DNA from: Kudoa neothunni | Taxonomy: Eukaryota; Cnidaria | Length of the DNA stretch: 64,000 nucleotides | Assembly (NCBI GenBank): GCA_964304625.1 | Contig: OZ199838.1 | Coordinates: 13,702,001 to 13,766,000 of the forward strand | Reading direction: 5' to 3' | Shown here: positions 49,297 through 60,882 of the stretch, in pieces | Numbering within the stretch: position 1 is the stretch's first letter | Layout of the letters: every line of letters starts with the position of its first letter | Notes under the pieces: generated by a model | Database searches by the model: none | Seen by the model: only the letters and a program-made list of their open reading frames with translations | Told to the model about the DNA's origin: nothing | Made by a program: the position numbers and the translations under genes

Positions 49297-51476
49297 TTAC
49301 AGTTTACAAAGAGTAACGAACCAGTTACAATGATCTAGTTCTATTGTTTCAATATTTGCAACTTCACTGAAACAACCAATCAATGATCTAATATCATTTT
49401 CATCGAAAAGATGAATATAGCGCATCATTAATTTAGTGTGTTCGCTTTCGTTATTTCGGAGAGTCCAAGGAACAAGGAAATCGTTTTGGTTGGATGAAGT
49501 GAGTTGATGGCTATCATTATTGTTACTTTTATCGGTAGAAGTAGAGACTTTGGTGTTGGAGAGAGCAATAGATTCGATTGGAACGGCTTTTTTGATAGCC
49601 TGATTATCATCGATATTGTCGCACCAGACTGACAAAAGAATTCTACCTTTGGGTTTGGTGATTCGTATTAATTCAGATATAAGACGTTTGCGTCGATCAA
49701 CAGTTGAAATATGATGCAAAACTGCTATGCATAAGGTGTGATCACTGGAGCAATGGCGAAGAGGTAAGTGTAAAGCATTTGATTGGAAAACTTCAAAATG
49801 TTGTTTTCGACAAATGGCAAGAAGATTGAAGCTTGAATCACTTCCAATAAACGTAAGATTAGGTTGAAGGTCTTTTCGCATGTATTTCCCATTACCACAT
49901 CCAATATCGTACACAACACTATGATTTTCGAGTGTATTTAAAAATTCATTCACCTTATTTGAGAATGTAAAAATCGAAACTTGATATACATTCTAATACT
50001 TTTTTCCAAGGAGATCGTCTTGTTTGGGAAAAATGTTCAGCCACTTCATCGTAAAAGTTCATCACATGCACCCTCTCAAGATCTGCCATAGCTTGGGAAT
50101 TATCTTGGTGTACTCTTTTAAAATGATCCCTTTCAGCTGAAAAATATTTTCATTACATCACCGGAAAAAAGCACTTTCAACAAATTACCAAGTGATGGAT
50201 TTTTCACATCACACAGCTCACGGCATTTGCATTCACATTGTTGGTCAAACTTCACATGTCGTAAGGTAATAGACATTCTAAACATGCGTGGAACACACTT
50301 CCATAGACCTTCGCTGACGCCACTTTTCACCATATCGAACTGTCTTGATACTATCCTAAGTGAAATTAAGTGTACCACCCTCAGATAAAATAACGAAACA
50401 AATACCCATGCTTCCAATCATATCTCAGTTCATCCCTCATAACTAACAGACTATTTTTTTCAAGCCATTGATCGAAGCTATTCCCACGAAGATCTTTAAA
50501 AACCATCATAATCTATAAGATGCTTCACTAAATCAGTTCATATACGAGTTTCTACCCCTGAGCCTAAACTGAGACACAAAATCTTCTCTCCAAAACAAGA
50601 ATGAACATCAACATGACTGCGAATGCCTATTATGATTGTGTGTTGATAACGAACCTATAAATTCATCATACCATCCCCTGGCTCGTAGAAATTGATAGTC
50701 AACTGATTCGGTCTTTGATCAATAATCTTATCACATAGCAATTGATTGATGAGTTCATCAAATATTTTTGGGATCGATTGTGATTGAGGAAGCTCGACTG
50801 TGTTGTTTATTGTGTACTCGAATTTATAACCGAAATGAACTGCGTAACGCGAAGCCAATTTTGAAATACACAAGTCTAGAATTTTATTCATATTAAATCT
50901 TGGCAAAATTTTTGGACCTGGGTGATTAGTTGTATTTGAGCTATCGATCGATTTTAATGTATGGTACAAACTGATACAATATTCGGTTAGTTTCTGTTCC
51001 AATGTTGGAGGTGTGTATGAGAAACGAATGTCCAAGCTGGAAGGTGGGACACATTTCTCAGAAATATGATCTAGCGTCAAAAGTCGACTTTTCACTTGGT
51101 CATAATTGCTTAAATATCTCAGCGCAAATACTATTTCTACGTTTAACCAAGGAAGCTTAACGTACTGCCGACGAGAGAGTGTGTGTAAACGTTGTGCAAT
51201 GTCAACGTTGGCCATTTTGATCAATGAAAAACTTTCATTCTTTGGAATAAATATCTCTGTAACAGAGTGAAATTCGCCTTGGTTGTCGACCAATTCTGGG
51301 TAAATTTTTTTTAGAAAAGCTTGATCCACTCCAATATTATAACCAGCAGATAATATAATAAAATTTGTTGTAGCCTCTGAGGATGTGTATTGGCTCATCC
51401 AAGTGTATCGTTTTAAGAATTTTGCCCATTTCTTCTTTTCAGAAACAGTCTCTGCTCCTAGATCTGAATCCACCAT
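49297..51476 (-). CDS. ALKBH8: ALKBH8 tRNA wobble-uridine modification enzyme
   Basis: Six exons encode all three parts of ALKBH8, which methylates and hydroxylates wobble uridines in tRNA. The N-terminal RRM-like part includes NFIILSAGYNIGVDQAFLKK and VTEIFIPKNESFSLIKM. The AlkB dioxygenase has FGYKFEYTINNTVE, RPNQLTINFYEPGDG, the iron-binding SHVDVHS, second iron His in YDWKHGI, and the 2-oxoglutarate arginine region FRMSITLRHV followed by the C-rich QQCECKCRELCD. The methyltransferase begins HVMNFYDEVAEHFSQTRRSP, with the SAM motif VVYDIGCGNGKY and LVPWTLRN near the end. Introns are about 40-60 nt. The gene starts 81 bp from NOP10, head to head. Confidence 0.93.
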
Positions 51477-51557
51477 TCAACCACATGCTCCGAAATTCAC
51501 GATCCATTACGGAAATCGTTGGTTTGTTGTGGTGCTGCTGCTGCTGCTATGTTGTTA
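51477..51557. promoter_or_regulatory. shared divergent promoter region, ALKBH8/NOP10
   Basis: 81 bp between oppositely oriented start codons. A CTG/GCT repeat (near 51533-51548) is the only visible pattern; no TATA box. Confidence 0.6.
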
Positions 51558-51835
51558 ATGTACTATCTGAATGAGAAACATGAACGTGTCTACACCATTA
51601 AGGTATAATTTAATCGAGATTGAGATTATTTGGAATTGAATTTCCTATGTTTATATATGTAATGTTTTAGGCTGTTGATCCTAATGGAAATCCCACCGTT
51701 TCTGCTCATCCTGGTATTTATATCTTGTGGTTGTTGTTTTTCTATAATAAGTTAGCACATTTTTCTCCTCATGATTCGTTTTCCCAGTATCGAGTACAGC
51801 TGAAAAAACGATTCAACCTACTTCCCGGCCAATAA
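51558..51835 (+). CDS. NOP10: NOP10 box H/ACA snoRNP protein
   Basis: Three exons (51558-51602, 51671-51713, 51756-51835) give 55 residues; human NOP10 has 64. It begins [15 protein letters not shown] and continues [19 protein letters not shown] and [15 protein letters not shown], matching the family along its length (MFLQYYLNEQGDRVYTLKK, SAHPARFSPDD, KKRFKVL in human). NOP10 binds the dyskerin pseudouridine synthase in rRNA modification and telomerase. The second acceptor uses the TTAG at 51752-51755. Too small for ordinary ORF finding but well supported. Confidence 0.92.
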
Positions 51836-54454
51836 TTTCATGCCTCTACGAATCCTTGATGTGACATAAATTCTTTAATCCTTCGACTTTATTTCTTTGT
51901 TATTTTTTGCTTGTATATCACTTTAATGTGAGGTTTCTAAATGAAATTGTCGTCGCGCAGTCGATTTATTCAGTTCCAATTTCCTCTATCTCCTTACAGC
52001 GCATTAGAATAACATAAGTGAAGATATAGGCGATAAAGCGTAATTTTTCAAGTTGGTCATATAGATCTAAATTTTATTTAATGGCGAGGATAAATTTCGA
52101 ATTGGAGCATAGAGTTTTTGAGACAAATTACACACTGCGTTCTCTTTATTAAAGGATTTGACGGAATACATAGAATCGGAATATTTTGAACCGTTATCTA
52201 ATTGTTCAATATCTTTATTTTTACTAATAAATGATTCTGAACAATTCAACGTGTATTTTTGGAGATTGAGTCACTGTTTTGATGGAATTTTAAGTATAAA
52301 GATAAATACTTCATAATAATACAAATGAAAATTATATTATTAAATTCGAGTAATTAAACTTGTTTATAAACTTAAAGCATGCTTTGGTGCGATATTTAGG
52401 CGCCATATACGTTTATTGTCGCATTTTCCGATTACAATAAGTAACCGTTTTACGCGTAATCATAGCTGGATTTAGGTGGGGTTTTTAAAATATTACATAC
52501 TTTATACGTATTAGATGTGCTTAAAATTTTATTGATGTTGAAATATTATCTGAATTTTAATTCAATCGGAAGTATAATAAGAAGGAAAATAGCTTATATG
52601 CAAACCATGTGATTATGACATTTTCTACAGATTTTTATACGGAGTTTGTTTATTTATTATTGATTAATTTTATCAATGGTTCTCAAAATTAATTCCAAAC
52701 GGAGGTGGTATTGATAAATATGAAATCGTCATTTAAGACAATAACCTTCTCTTGTAAGAGGTGCTATTTGTCACTGTAACGCAATTTAAATTGTCACTAG
52801 GGTTTAAAAATCAAATATGGGGGATTTTAGAGTACCGAGTCGAAACTTTGTCTGAAAATTCGATTATGAATCTGCTTTTTCCCTGAGATCGAGACTTTAA
52901 GTACAGTATTGCGGATTAATTCACCAGATCATAAGATTTTAGTAATAATAACTAGGATTTCATTAGTTCTAGCTATATGTTGTTTATAGTAAATATTTTT
53001 ATTTATTTATAAATAAGGATCACAGTTTTCGACGTTTATTTTAGTTGGTTCCACTATGCGTGTGTGCGCGCGTTGTTGACACACCTCTGATTAAAAATAA
53101 TTTGGAGCCGAATCCCTACAATAAACTTTTCTTATCAAATAGCGATAGCGAATAGAACGTCATGGACAATAACAGAAAATCAAATTTTTCTCAATTTTAC
53201 CATTTTTTCTATCTTTAAAAAAATAACTGGCAAAGAAATGTCTAGAAACGCTTTTTAGCAAAGTAGGTTCGTTTGGCTTTCTTTTGTTGTAAAATATGTT
53301 TTGTTGTAGAGACAATTTCTCTGCGGTTAATATCCATTTAAGGTTATTCGGAAGATTTCAAATATTCCCGGAAAACAAGTATCGAAACTTTTTTAAAAAT
53401 TAGACGACTAAAATCGATTTTAATCGAAAGCTACGATCCCTATTTATAAATCTGTGTTAATTTTTATAATTATTGGAAGTTATGTCGGCATCTGTTTATT
53501 AAGAATGGAGAGGGCGAGTTTAAATCAGGTAACATAAGAATGGGCATCTGAAAAACACTCTGGCGTTATTTTGTTTTGTTTATTCATTCTTGATTATTCT
53601 TATTAAATTTAAAAACATATCGAGGACAAGGATTCAGCTAATTATAATAACTTCTAATTTTGCTATCAAGTCCCAAATACACAGCCTCGTCGGAGCGCGT
53701 GAAATCTACGTTAAATTTCCACCAAACAATAATAATTCACATTATTCTCTATATATTAACTTCCAAGTGAATTTTATGTATTAAAATTTTTTTTTAATAA
53801 TGCTTCGTTTCTAAAATTTAATGACTATCATTAACAAAAATTTTACATATGTTATATAAGGTATTTTCTCCATTATTATTTGTGTCATAGTTTATTTTAC
53901 GTTTTATTTATTAGAAAATAAAAACTTTTCTACAACTTTGATTTTTACGCACAATATAAATACCTTATTATTTCGCATCGTTTATAAAACTTACATTAAT
54001 TATTAATCTTAGTTTAACTGAACTTAAACTTTGGGTCATCATTGTCAAGCGAATTTTTAAATCATAAATTCGCCCAGTACCTGTATGGTTTCTTCTCCTC
54101 CATACATACTCAAGAAGAAATAATTAAAATTGGCACATGAACATCGATTAAAAAAACGTTTTTTCTACATCATATGGGGAAATGACCAATAGCAATAAAT
54201 CTTTTTGCCTATTTAGAAAGTTTTTTGACTTTTCGTTCCTAATGGTTCGCATATAACAAAAAATTCCAATAAATTTTTTTAGTAGTTTCATTAGGTGTTC
54301 TCGATATATTCAATACTGAGAAAATTGATTAAAGTTAAATAATCGAATGCTTTTTCCATGTAATTTAAAAGTATACCATTAATCTGAACTTTATTAGGGT
54401 TCATCGCTGGCCACGAAAAAGCTCATTGAGGGGAGGATTAGGACCGGGGGCCGC
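51836..54454. other. gene-free stretch
   Basis: A 60-codon minus frame at 52067-52249 ending in APIRNLSSPLNKI may be chance. No exon series or element ends recognised. Confidence 0.4.
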
Positions 54455-55562
54455 TAGGGGTTAAGACGGTTCGGTTTCGGTTTTGTAAATAATTTCCCCA
54501 ATTATCAATGTCAATTTTTTCATGCAAAAAATATGTAAGTGTGATTTATTGGAATCTCATTTCAGTCGTTCTTTGTTTAAATGTGCTCTTTAAAACAAAA
54601 TTTTGAATTATTTTACAATCGAATTAAATTTGATATTATCTTTAATTGTTTTAGTTAATTTTATTGTTTAAAATTATTTTTTAGTGCATTTAAAAACGAA
54701 TATAGATCTTTGACGATAAAATGTTTTCAAACACGTAATAAAAAATTACATGCCTCAAATTTCAATTTAGTTGGTTCTATTTTCATAAATAAACACAATT
54801 ATTTCAAGTTTCGAGTCGCTTAATTTTATCAACGGGGAAATAGCACGGTTGTGTGAGGTAAAACTTCTGTCTAAGTCAATACTTGTAGGTCTAACGTTAG
54901 AAAGATTTTTACGAACCCTTTCTAAATGAACTGACATCACAACGTGATTAACAAAATTTGTAATTTCACTAAATGCAAACAATATTTTGTTCTTATTGAT
55001 GTGGATATGTAATTTAACAAATTGTCTAAATTTATCTCAGATTCGGAAGATTTATAATTTTGTATTTGATCATTCAATTCAATGAAACTAACTGCGTTTT
55101 CTAGTTCCAAATATACAATCTTTCGTAGAAAATATTCTTTATACAATTGTTTGAATTTAATCTTAAAAACAAATATATCGGACCAAATGGTGCGTAGTTC
55201 AAAGCAACGTTAGATAAATTTTATTTTCAAAATTTCTGAAATGGTTCTGTCAATACGCGAGAAATCTTCAATTGTATTGATGAGTATGAAGTCGCATTTA
55301 TTAGATTTTTCTATTTATTAGAAAGCCTAACAAAATAGTTCCATATGCCAGATACAATTCCTGTAATGCTAAATACAAAATTTGTTCACTGTTAAACACG
55401 TCATTCAGAAATATTTGTTATCCCTTTACTATTTTAAAAACGCATTCACTTATTTAAAAGACTGTATCAATTAATAATAAGGGCTAATTTATATTAATTA
55501 AAAAATAAATTTTCATAATCGACTTTGGGGTTTGTCAAAAACCGAACCGATCTTAACCTCTA
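54455..55562 (-). mobile_element. hAT-type transposon remnant
   Basis: Left end TAGGGGTTAAGACGGTTCGG and right end, in reverse, TAGAGGTTAAGATCGGTTCGG are clear inverted repeats. Flanking octamers (ggggccgc, cgggtagc) agree at 5 of 8. Its interior keeps a minus-strand hAT C-terminal fragment. Confidence 0.65.
54767..55146 (-). pseudogene. hAT transposase C-terminal dimerisation fragment
   Basis: RPTSIDLDRSFTSHNRAISP followed by LIKLSDSKLEIIVFIYEN has the form of the hAT dimerisation block (PTS-x-x-x-ER-x-F ... LSD-x-x-L-x-x-L-x-F). It sits inside the 54455-55562 repeats. The catalytic part is missing. Confidence 0.5.
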
Positions 55563-56203
55563 CGGGTAGCAGTTTGTGCATTCCTGGGTTAAAGTGACCT
55601 TAACAAATTAAATGTTGCGTACCTAATAAATACATGAATTAATACCATAGAATGGCATATCTTTAAATTAAAAAATTATTTGGTCGTTGATGCAGAAGAT
55701 ATAATATAAAGAACATAAATTTTTATGACGAGAGCCGCTGTTGATTTATTATCACTTCTACATGAAGTCCTCAAACAACTAGGCGCATGATATCCTACCA
55801 GTTATATTAACCAAATTAGTTATTTAGCTTGATTCAAATAGCGAAACGCGTAATAAAATTTAAAATCTCAAAACATTATGTAATTAAGGAAGAAGTTATT
55901 TATCAATAGAAAAATACAATATTAAAGATTCCAAGTTTCAAAAAAAGGGTATTAAAATATTTAAAATTGATGAAAATATACTTAGCCGTGTAGAATTTTA
56001 TTGTTTTAATGTTTCTTACCTAAATTATATCTAATGAGTAACATTAAAAAATTTCAATGTTACACACGCGCTAAACGGCATATAATTTAAATGGTCAACT
56101 AACTAGTTTTAATTACATTTCCCTCTTACCCCTAAAGATATTGCACAAAAGTGGTTACCTATTATATTTAATAGGAGTACCAATTTACCAGGATAATCAT
56201 ATA
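55563..56203. other. gene-free stretch
   Basis: AT-rich; nothing recognised. Confidence 0.4.
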
Positions 56204-56572
56204 CAGTGTAACCTCGGAGTTCGATCAAAAATTTTAAGTCGGAAACACTTTTGAGTTCGAACACATAGAAAGGGTATTCAGAACAAATCCAAGTGTGCGA
56301 ACGTCATCGAAAGAGAGATCTTTATAATCTAGCGTATGGCAACAAAAAATATTTATCCCGCATTTCATTTCTATTATTATATTTAATATTTACTTGTTAT
56401 ATTTTATATACACAAAATATGCATAACTGTTGCATAAATAAGAATAAAAATAGTTTTTTATTTGATGCGCAATAACGGGTTAAACTAATTTTCATTATTT
56501 GCAGGAAAAAAATTATTCGAAGTTCGAACACACTTCTAGAACGGATAATGGTCGAGGTCCGATGTTTCACCT
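56204..56572. mobile_element. Tigger/Tc1-type MITE
   Basis: CAGTGTAACCTCGGAGTTCGA on the left and, in reverse, AGGTGAAACATCGGACCTCGA on the right, each next to TA (56202-56203, 56573-56574). Each end has a second inner copy of TTCGAACACA. Length 369 bp, no transposase. Confidence 0.7.
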
Positions 56573-56913
56573 TACTTGTGGGAAACCACAGTAAATTAGG
56601 TGCATAACTTTAAATTAGACCAAATCTAGAGTTCACTACGTATATCCTTATCGTATTTAAATTAATTTAAGCATCGATTTCGCAACGAAGTTTAACCATA
56701 CCTAAATTTTTGAAATATTTCTGAAAAATTACGATATGATTTGTGTCATTTTTTCTCTATAAATAAAACAAATGTCAAACTAAATTACTTGACATTACAC
56801 ATTTAAAGCTATTATTATTAAATATTTCTATGATAAATATGAATTTGGGACAGCGAGAAAATAAAAAAATGTGATAAATTAAAAAAAAATATTGCTATAC
56901 AAAAATTTCAAAT
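56573..56913. other. 3' flank of TMEM70-like gene
   Basis: AT-rich, nothing recognised. Confidence 0.4.
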
Positions 56914-57489
56914 TTATTTTTCTTTCTGAAAACTTTCGATCATTTCTATGCATTCCGGCAACTTGAAATGCACATAATATTGTCGATCCTTTATGACTAT
57001 ATTGCCGAATGTTTTATTTCCAATACCAGAATAATCAGAACCGGAAAAATTGAATCGTTTTTTGACCCCGAAAATAGACGGCACTTCAGCGTAATAACGG
57101 TCACTGACAGCATCCTTGGCAACACGAAGAATATAACCGCCAGTACATCGATGCAAAAGCATTGTGGTACCAACACTCATCATCAACAACAGAAATATAC
57201 TGTAGATGTATTTGCGTTGTCTTCTTTGAGTGTTGTCAAGGAGATAGAACTTATAGCTACACAACGCAACAGAAATCGCTGAAGTGGTGAAGGATATCTT
57301 TTTCAAATGAAGCACCAGCCTCTCAAATGGACCACAATAAATGTAAGTCCATCCATTTTTGTCTAAGGTATTTACAAGGTTGTTGTATTTGCTATTAAGA
57401 TTTGATAGGTATCTGTTAGAAGGTACATTTTTGAAGAAAAACCGCACAACAAATTTGGTTAACATAGAATTCGCGTTGCGCAGAATCAA
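56914..57489 (-). CDS. TMEM70 family mitochondrial inner-membrane assembly factor
   Basis: A single open frame of 191 residues. The N-terminus is Arg/Asn-rich with no acids over about 30 residues (MILRNANSMLTKFVVRFFF), as in a mitochondrial presequence. GWTYIYCGPFERLVLHLKKI is followed by two hydrophobic stretches (around SAISVALCSYKFYLL and YIYSIFLLLMMSVGTTMLL), then LLHRCTGGYILRV and DRYYAEVPSIFGVKKRFNF. This order (YxGxxxRxV, two helices, LLH-x-x-T-x-GY-x-x-R, DxYxA) is that of TMEM70, which helps assemble ATP synthase; TMEM223 is an alternative. Intronless here. It lies 330 bp downstream of a PRELID1-like gene on the same strand. Confidence 0.75.
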   Translation of the reverse strand: MILRNANSMLTKFVVRFFFKNVPSNRYLSNLNSKYNNLVNTLDKNGWTYIYCGPFERLVLHLKKISFTTSAISVALCSYKFYLLDNTQRRQRKYIYSIFLLLMMSVGTTMLLHRCTGGYILRVAKDAVSDRYYAEVPSIFGVKKRFNFSGSDYSGIGNKTFGNIVIKDRQYYVHFKLPECIEMIESFQKEK

Positions 57490-57820
57490 AAATAATATTG
57501 AGAGAATATGCGTAGTTAGTTGTATTCCATTTCGTGAACAGAATCAACTATTGCATGCCATTAATGTTTTTCTGAAATTAAACTATGAAAAAGTTTCAAA
57601 AATTAATCTATGCAGAACCAAAATTAAATTCGGATGGGAATAATCCACAGAAATGCCTTCGATTTTATTTTTAAATGTAATTATGAAATCACATGTCATA
57701 TATCTTAAAGTTGTAGAGGAAAAATCAATACACATAAGATAAAAAGTATAAATTACAAATTAGTTTATAAATACAAAATAAGGTTTTGTCAGACCAGCAG
57801 TAAAAAACTAAAATGTCACT
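57490..57820. promoter_or_regulatory. gap between two tandem minus-strand genes
   Basis: 331 bp holding the 3' flank of the PRELID1-like gene and the promoter of the TMEM70-like gene. No motif stands out. Confidence 0.4.
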
Positions 57821-58547
57821 TCAATCGGAATTGAAGTTTAATTTCAGTCTTGGCAATTCAAAAGAACTGTGTTTCAGCATTGGATAATGGAACAGTGAAT
57901 TGAAATCAATTCTATGAAGTGGGTTTATAAAACGGAGAGCAGCGCTGTGCAAATCGAGCTGTTTGATCTTGTAATTGATAGCATTGATTCCTTTGGATGA
58001 GTTGCTAATGAATGAACTCTTAAAAAAGTCCACTATGAAATTGGCCAGCGGAATATGATTGATTTCAAGATTGCAACCTTGATGCATTATTGTTCTATTG
58101 GTGAAAATATTTATCAATATTATAAATCCACAAAGAAAACACACTTACTTATGGGAATCGGTGGATGATTGTGTGTAACTGATAAATTCACGGGCTGTTA
58201 TAAAACTAGCCATAGATAGATTTCCACTGTGGTATTCGTACTTTTGATTGTCCCGATCAATAACTATATACTCAAGCACATGCTGTGGAGAGTCAACATC
58301 GAATACCGTGGTAACTATCCATGGCACATTGAAATTCGTTGTTACGTGCCTAATGATATGAATACGGTTGGAGCTATCCATCCATTGATCAACTATATCG
58401 GATGTCAACAAATTGGTGTTATATTTGTTGGGATATTTGTGGAGAAGAGATACTGCGACCCGTTCCCACGGATGACTAGATTAAATTATTTGTTGAACAA
58501 AATGTTCCCAAATACTTTAAAAGAAACTCATTTGACCAATCTGACAT
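57821..58547 (-). CDS. PRELID1-like mitochondrial lipid-transfer protein (PRELI/MSF1 domain)
   Basis: Three exons (58516-58547, 58149-58475, 57821-58094) join in frame to about 210 residues; the PRELI/MSF1 domain is about 170. It starts MSDWSNEFLLNHPWERVAVS, then LLHKYPNKYNTNLLTSDIVD (compare PRELID1 RYPNPYSKHVLTEDIV), RIHIIRHVTTNFNVPWIV, and a C-terminal half with FFKSSFISNSSKGINAINYK (compare the STISSNASKG-type block). PRELI proteins pair with TRIAP1 and carry phosphatidic acid or phosphatidylserine between mitochondrial membranes. PRELID3/SLMO is an alternative subtype. Confidence 0.85.
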
Positions 58548-59944
58548 AGTTTTTTGTTTCGGTGGCCCCACCCAAACAATCAGTTTTTGAGATTGCGCAC
58601 ATGGATGAAAATCCAACCGTGTGTATGAGTGTGTGTGTGCAGATAAGGTGAGATGCGTCTCCTATTTATCTAACTTATTTTAGATGTACTCAGATAATTA
58701 TTTTAAAAAAATTTTTAACAAGATATCTTATTATTGAAAAATTTTCAATGTTCAGTTACTAGTTAATGTATCTCATAAAGATGCAATTTATAATTTGTCC
58801 GTGAAATGACTATCTTTTAGTGTATTCATATTGATTAATTAATATTTATTCTACTCTAACATATATTATTATTTAAATATTTAGATTTTTTTTCATTATA
58901 TTTAATTGTAATGTTGTTCCAGAACATGTCGTATGTATTCGGTAGCGTTCGGTGATCCCTTACTAGTGTTAATCTTATGTTTTGAGGTAATACTTTAATG
59001 ATCTGGACATTAAATACCTATTACCAAACTATCATTAGCATAAGCTTGTAGTTTGATACTCATTACGAAAATTATTTTTTAATTAGTACTTAAAGTTAAA
59101 AATACTGAGAATTTTTTAATAATTCTAATTTTTTGAAGAGGAGGAATCACCTAAAATTGACTTAAAAAACACTTAGTTACTCGTTTTTGAGAAATATATC
59201 TAGCACATTAATTACCTAAATATGTAAATCTATTCGAATTGTATATCCCTGGTTTTTTTTTGCGTTGGAATATCTTTACATTTTTGATTCGCCGTTGGAT
59301 GAAAAAATGCGCTGCGTGAATTCGAGTAATTTATCACTAATTTTCCATAAAAATTGATTTTTATAGAAGAAATAATTTATAAATTCGATTTCCTATTATA
59401 ACATAATAGGGCATCGGTAAAGCGGATACCTGTATAAAGTGGTTGACGTTATTTACAAACTTTTGACTGAATCCGATTATTTTCCGATTGGTATAGTTAC
59501 ATGTTTTAAAAATTAGGCTAAAAAGTTCATCAATAAATCCACTCTTCAATTCGGGGAAATTTGAATGATTTTTCATAGCGTAGAAAATTCTAAGCTACGG
59601 TTTACTACGCATTATGACTACTTTACCGTAGTAAGTTAACATGTATTACCATGATATGTTTATTTTCCGCTTTTTAATGTCACAAATTTTTTATTGTTTG
59701 AAAGCTTAAAAATTTTTGGAATTTTTGGAAAAGAATAAAAACAGATCTTTAGCTCGGGGTAATCGATTACAATATGGACATTGTTATGATATTAAATTCT
59801 AATAAAAACTGCGTAAGTCCATTAGTATTTGAAAGGATTGCCCAAATCTAAAAGAGTTTTTGAAGGTCTGTAATCGAAATCTGGTCACAACAAAATCAGA
59901 GTTAAAACTTTTTGCTTATGAGCTGAGATAAAATAGGTGCTTAG
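58548..59944. other. gene-free stretch with GT repeat
   Basis: A 5' flank for the PRELID1-like gene, then AT-rich DNA. A short GT tract lies at 58620-58640. No other feature recognised. Confidence 0.4.
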
Positions 59945-60393
59945 CAGAGTTTCTACGCGTGTCACGCTATTCTATCACGCATCCTTAGGATATTATCATT
60001 ACTTTTTTGTTTAATAGGGAATTTGAGTTTTATTATATAAGTTTATTAAAGTTTCATAATGAATGTTAGCTATAGTTGATAATTTTTCAAAGAAACAAAC
60101 GAAGATCGAATGACCAAGTGCAATTTATGCGGGGTTAAACGAATTTTTAAAGATATGATCGATAAGCGATCAACTGGCGATATAAACAGACAGCTCATAA
60201 TATAATACAGAATAACTATATTGAATTCAGAAATTTTATTTATAAATCATAGTGTTTAAGTTATTAGCATTAAGAAAAAAAAAATTCGTTGGATTCAAAT
60301 GTAAAAAAAATCTGGCAGAAACTAGGGTTTATACGCGTGCTACGTCACGCGAAGAATATGGCGTGAAATGCATCACGCTTTTTAGAAACTCTA
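59945..60393. mobile_element. 449-bp hAT-type MITE with perfect 8-bp target duplication
   Basis: Flanked on both sides by GTGCTTAG (59937-59944, 60394-60401). Ends read CAGAGTTTCTACGCG and, in reverse, TAGAGTTTCTAAAAAGCGTG; inner arms share GCGTG/CACGC blocks. A perfect duplication suggests fairly recent insertion. Confidence 0.8.
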
Positions 60394-60401
60394 GTGCTTA
60401 G

Positions 60402-60545
60402 TGACTTGGGGAGTAATCCGCCCAAAAGCAGTAAACCCAATAAATGACCCTGTAGCGCGAGAGAAACACCAGTCTCAATTCTACAATAATCCGCCGTGCG
60501 TACCCATCGCTGACGTGGCTTCGCCACAGACCCAAGTATCAAAAC
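60402..60545. other. GC-richer patch of unknown origin
   Basis: About half G/C against a much more AT-rich background. In reverse it starts CTTGGGTCTGTGGCGAAGCC and is partly open (SLALQGHLLGLLLLGGLLP in one frame), but no family is clear. It abuts the MITE's right target copy. Confidence 0.35.
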
Positions 60546-60882
60546 ATGTTTTATCTTTACTCATGTTTTATAAATCGTTTCGATATAAAATGTTGACAAG
60601 CGTCAAAATTTTTCAAAACTTCCTGTCGTATTGAGACGATTAAATCGTTAATTGCCGTAGATATGTGATCAGCCTGTAAAAAAGGAAATTTTCAATCTTA
60701 TTCCCTTAAGAAACATCTATGGTTTTAATATTCCTGGCAAGCGAAAATTGGGAAATTTAGATTCCAGAAAGGAACTGATAGAATTAATGACAATAGACAT
60801 ATTAGCATTCTCATTCTTTGAAGAGAAAAGATTTTCAAGCGGAAAATTTCTTTCTCAGTTCGTCTTTGCGATAAATTTGAAG

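Noticed and set aside
58603-58770. Possible small spliced gene (MDENPTVCMSV...) divergent from the PRELID1-like gene
   Set aside because: Only about 40 residues, GT-repeat encoded in part, no recognisable domain.
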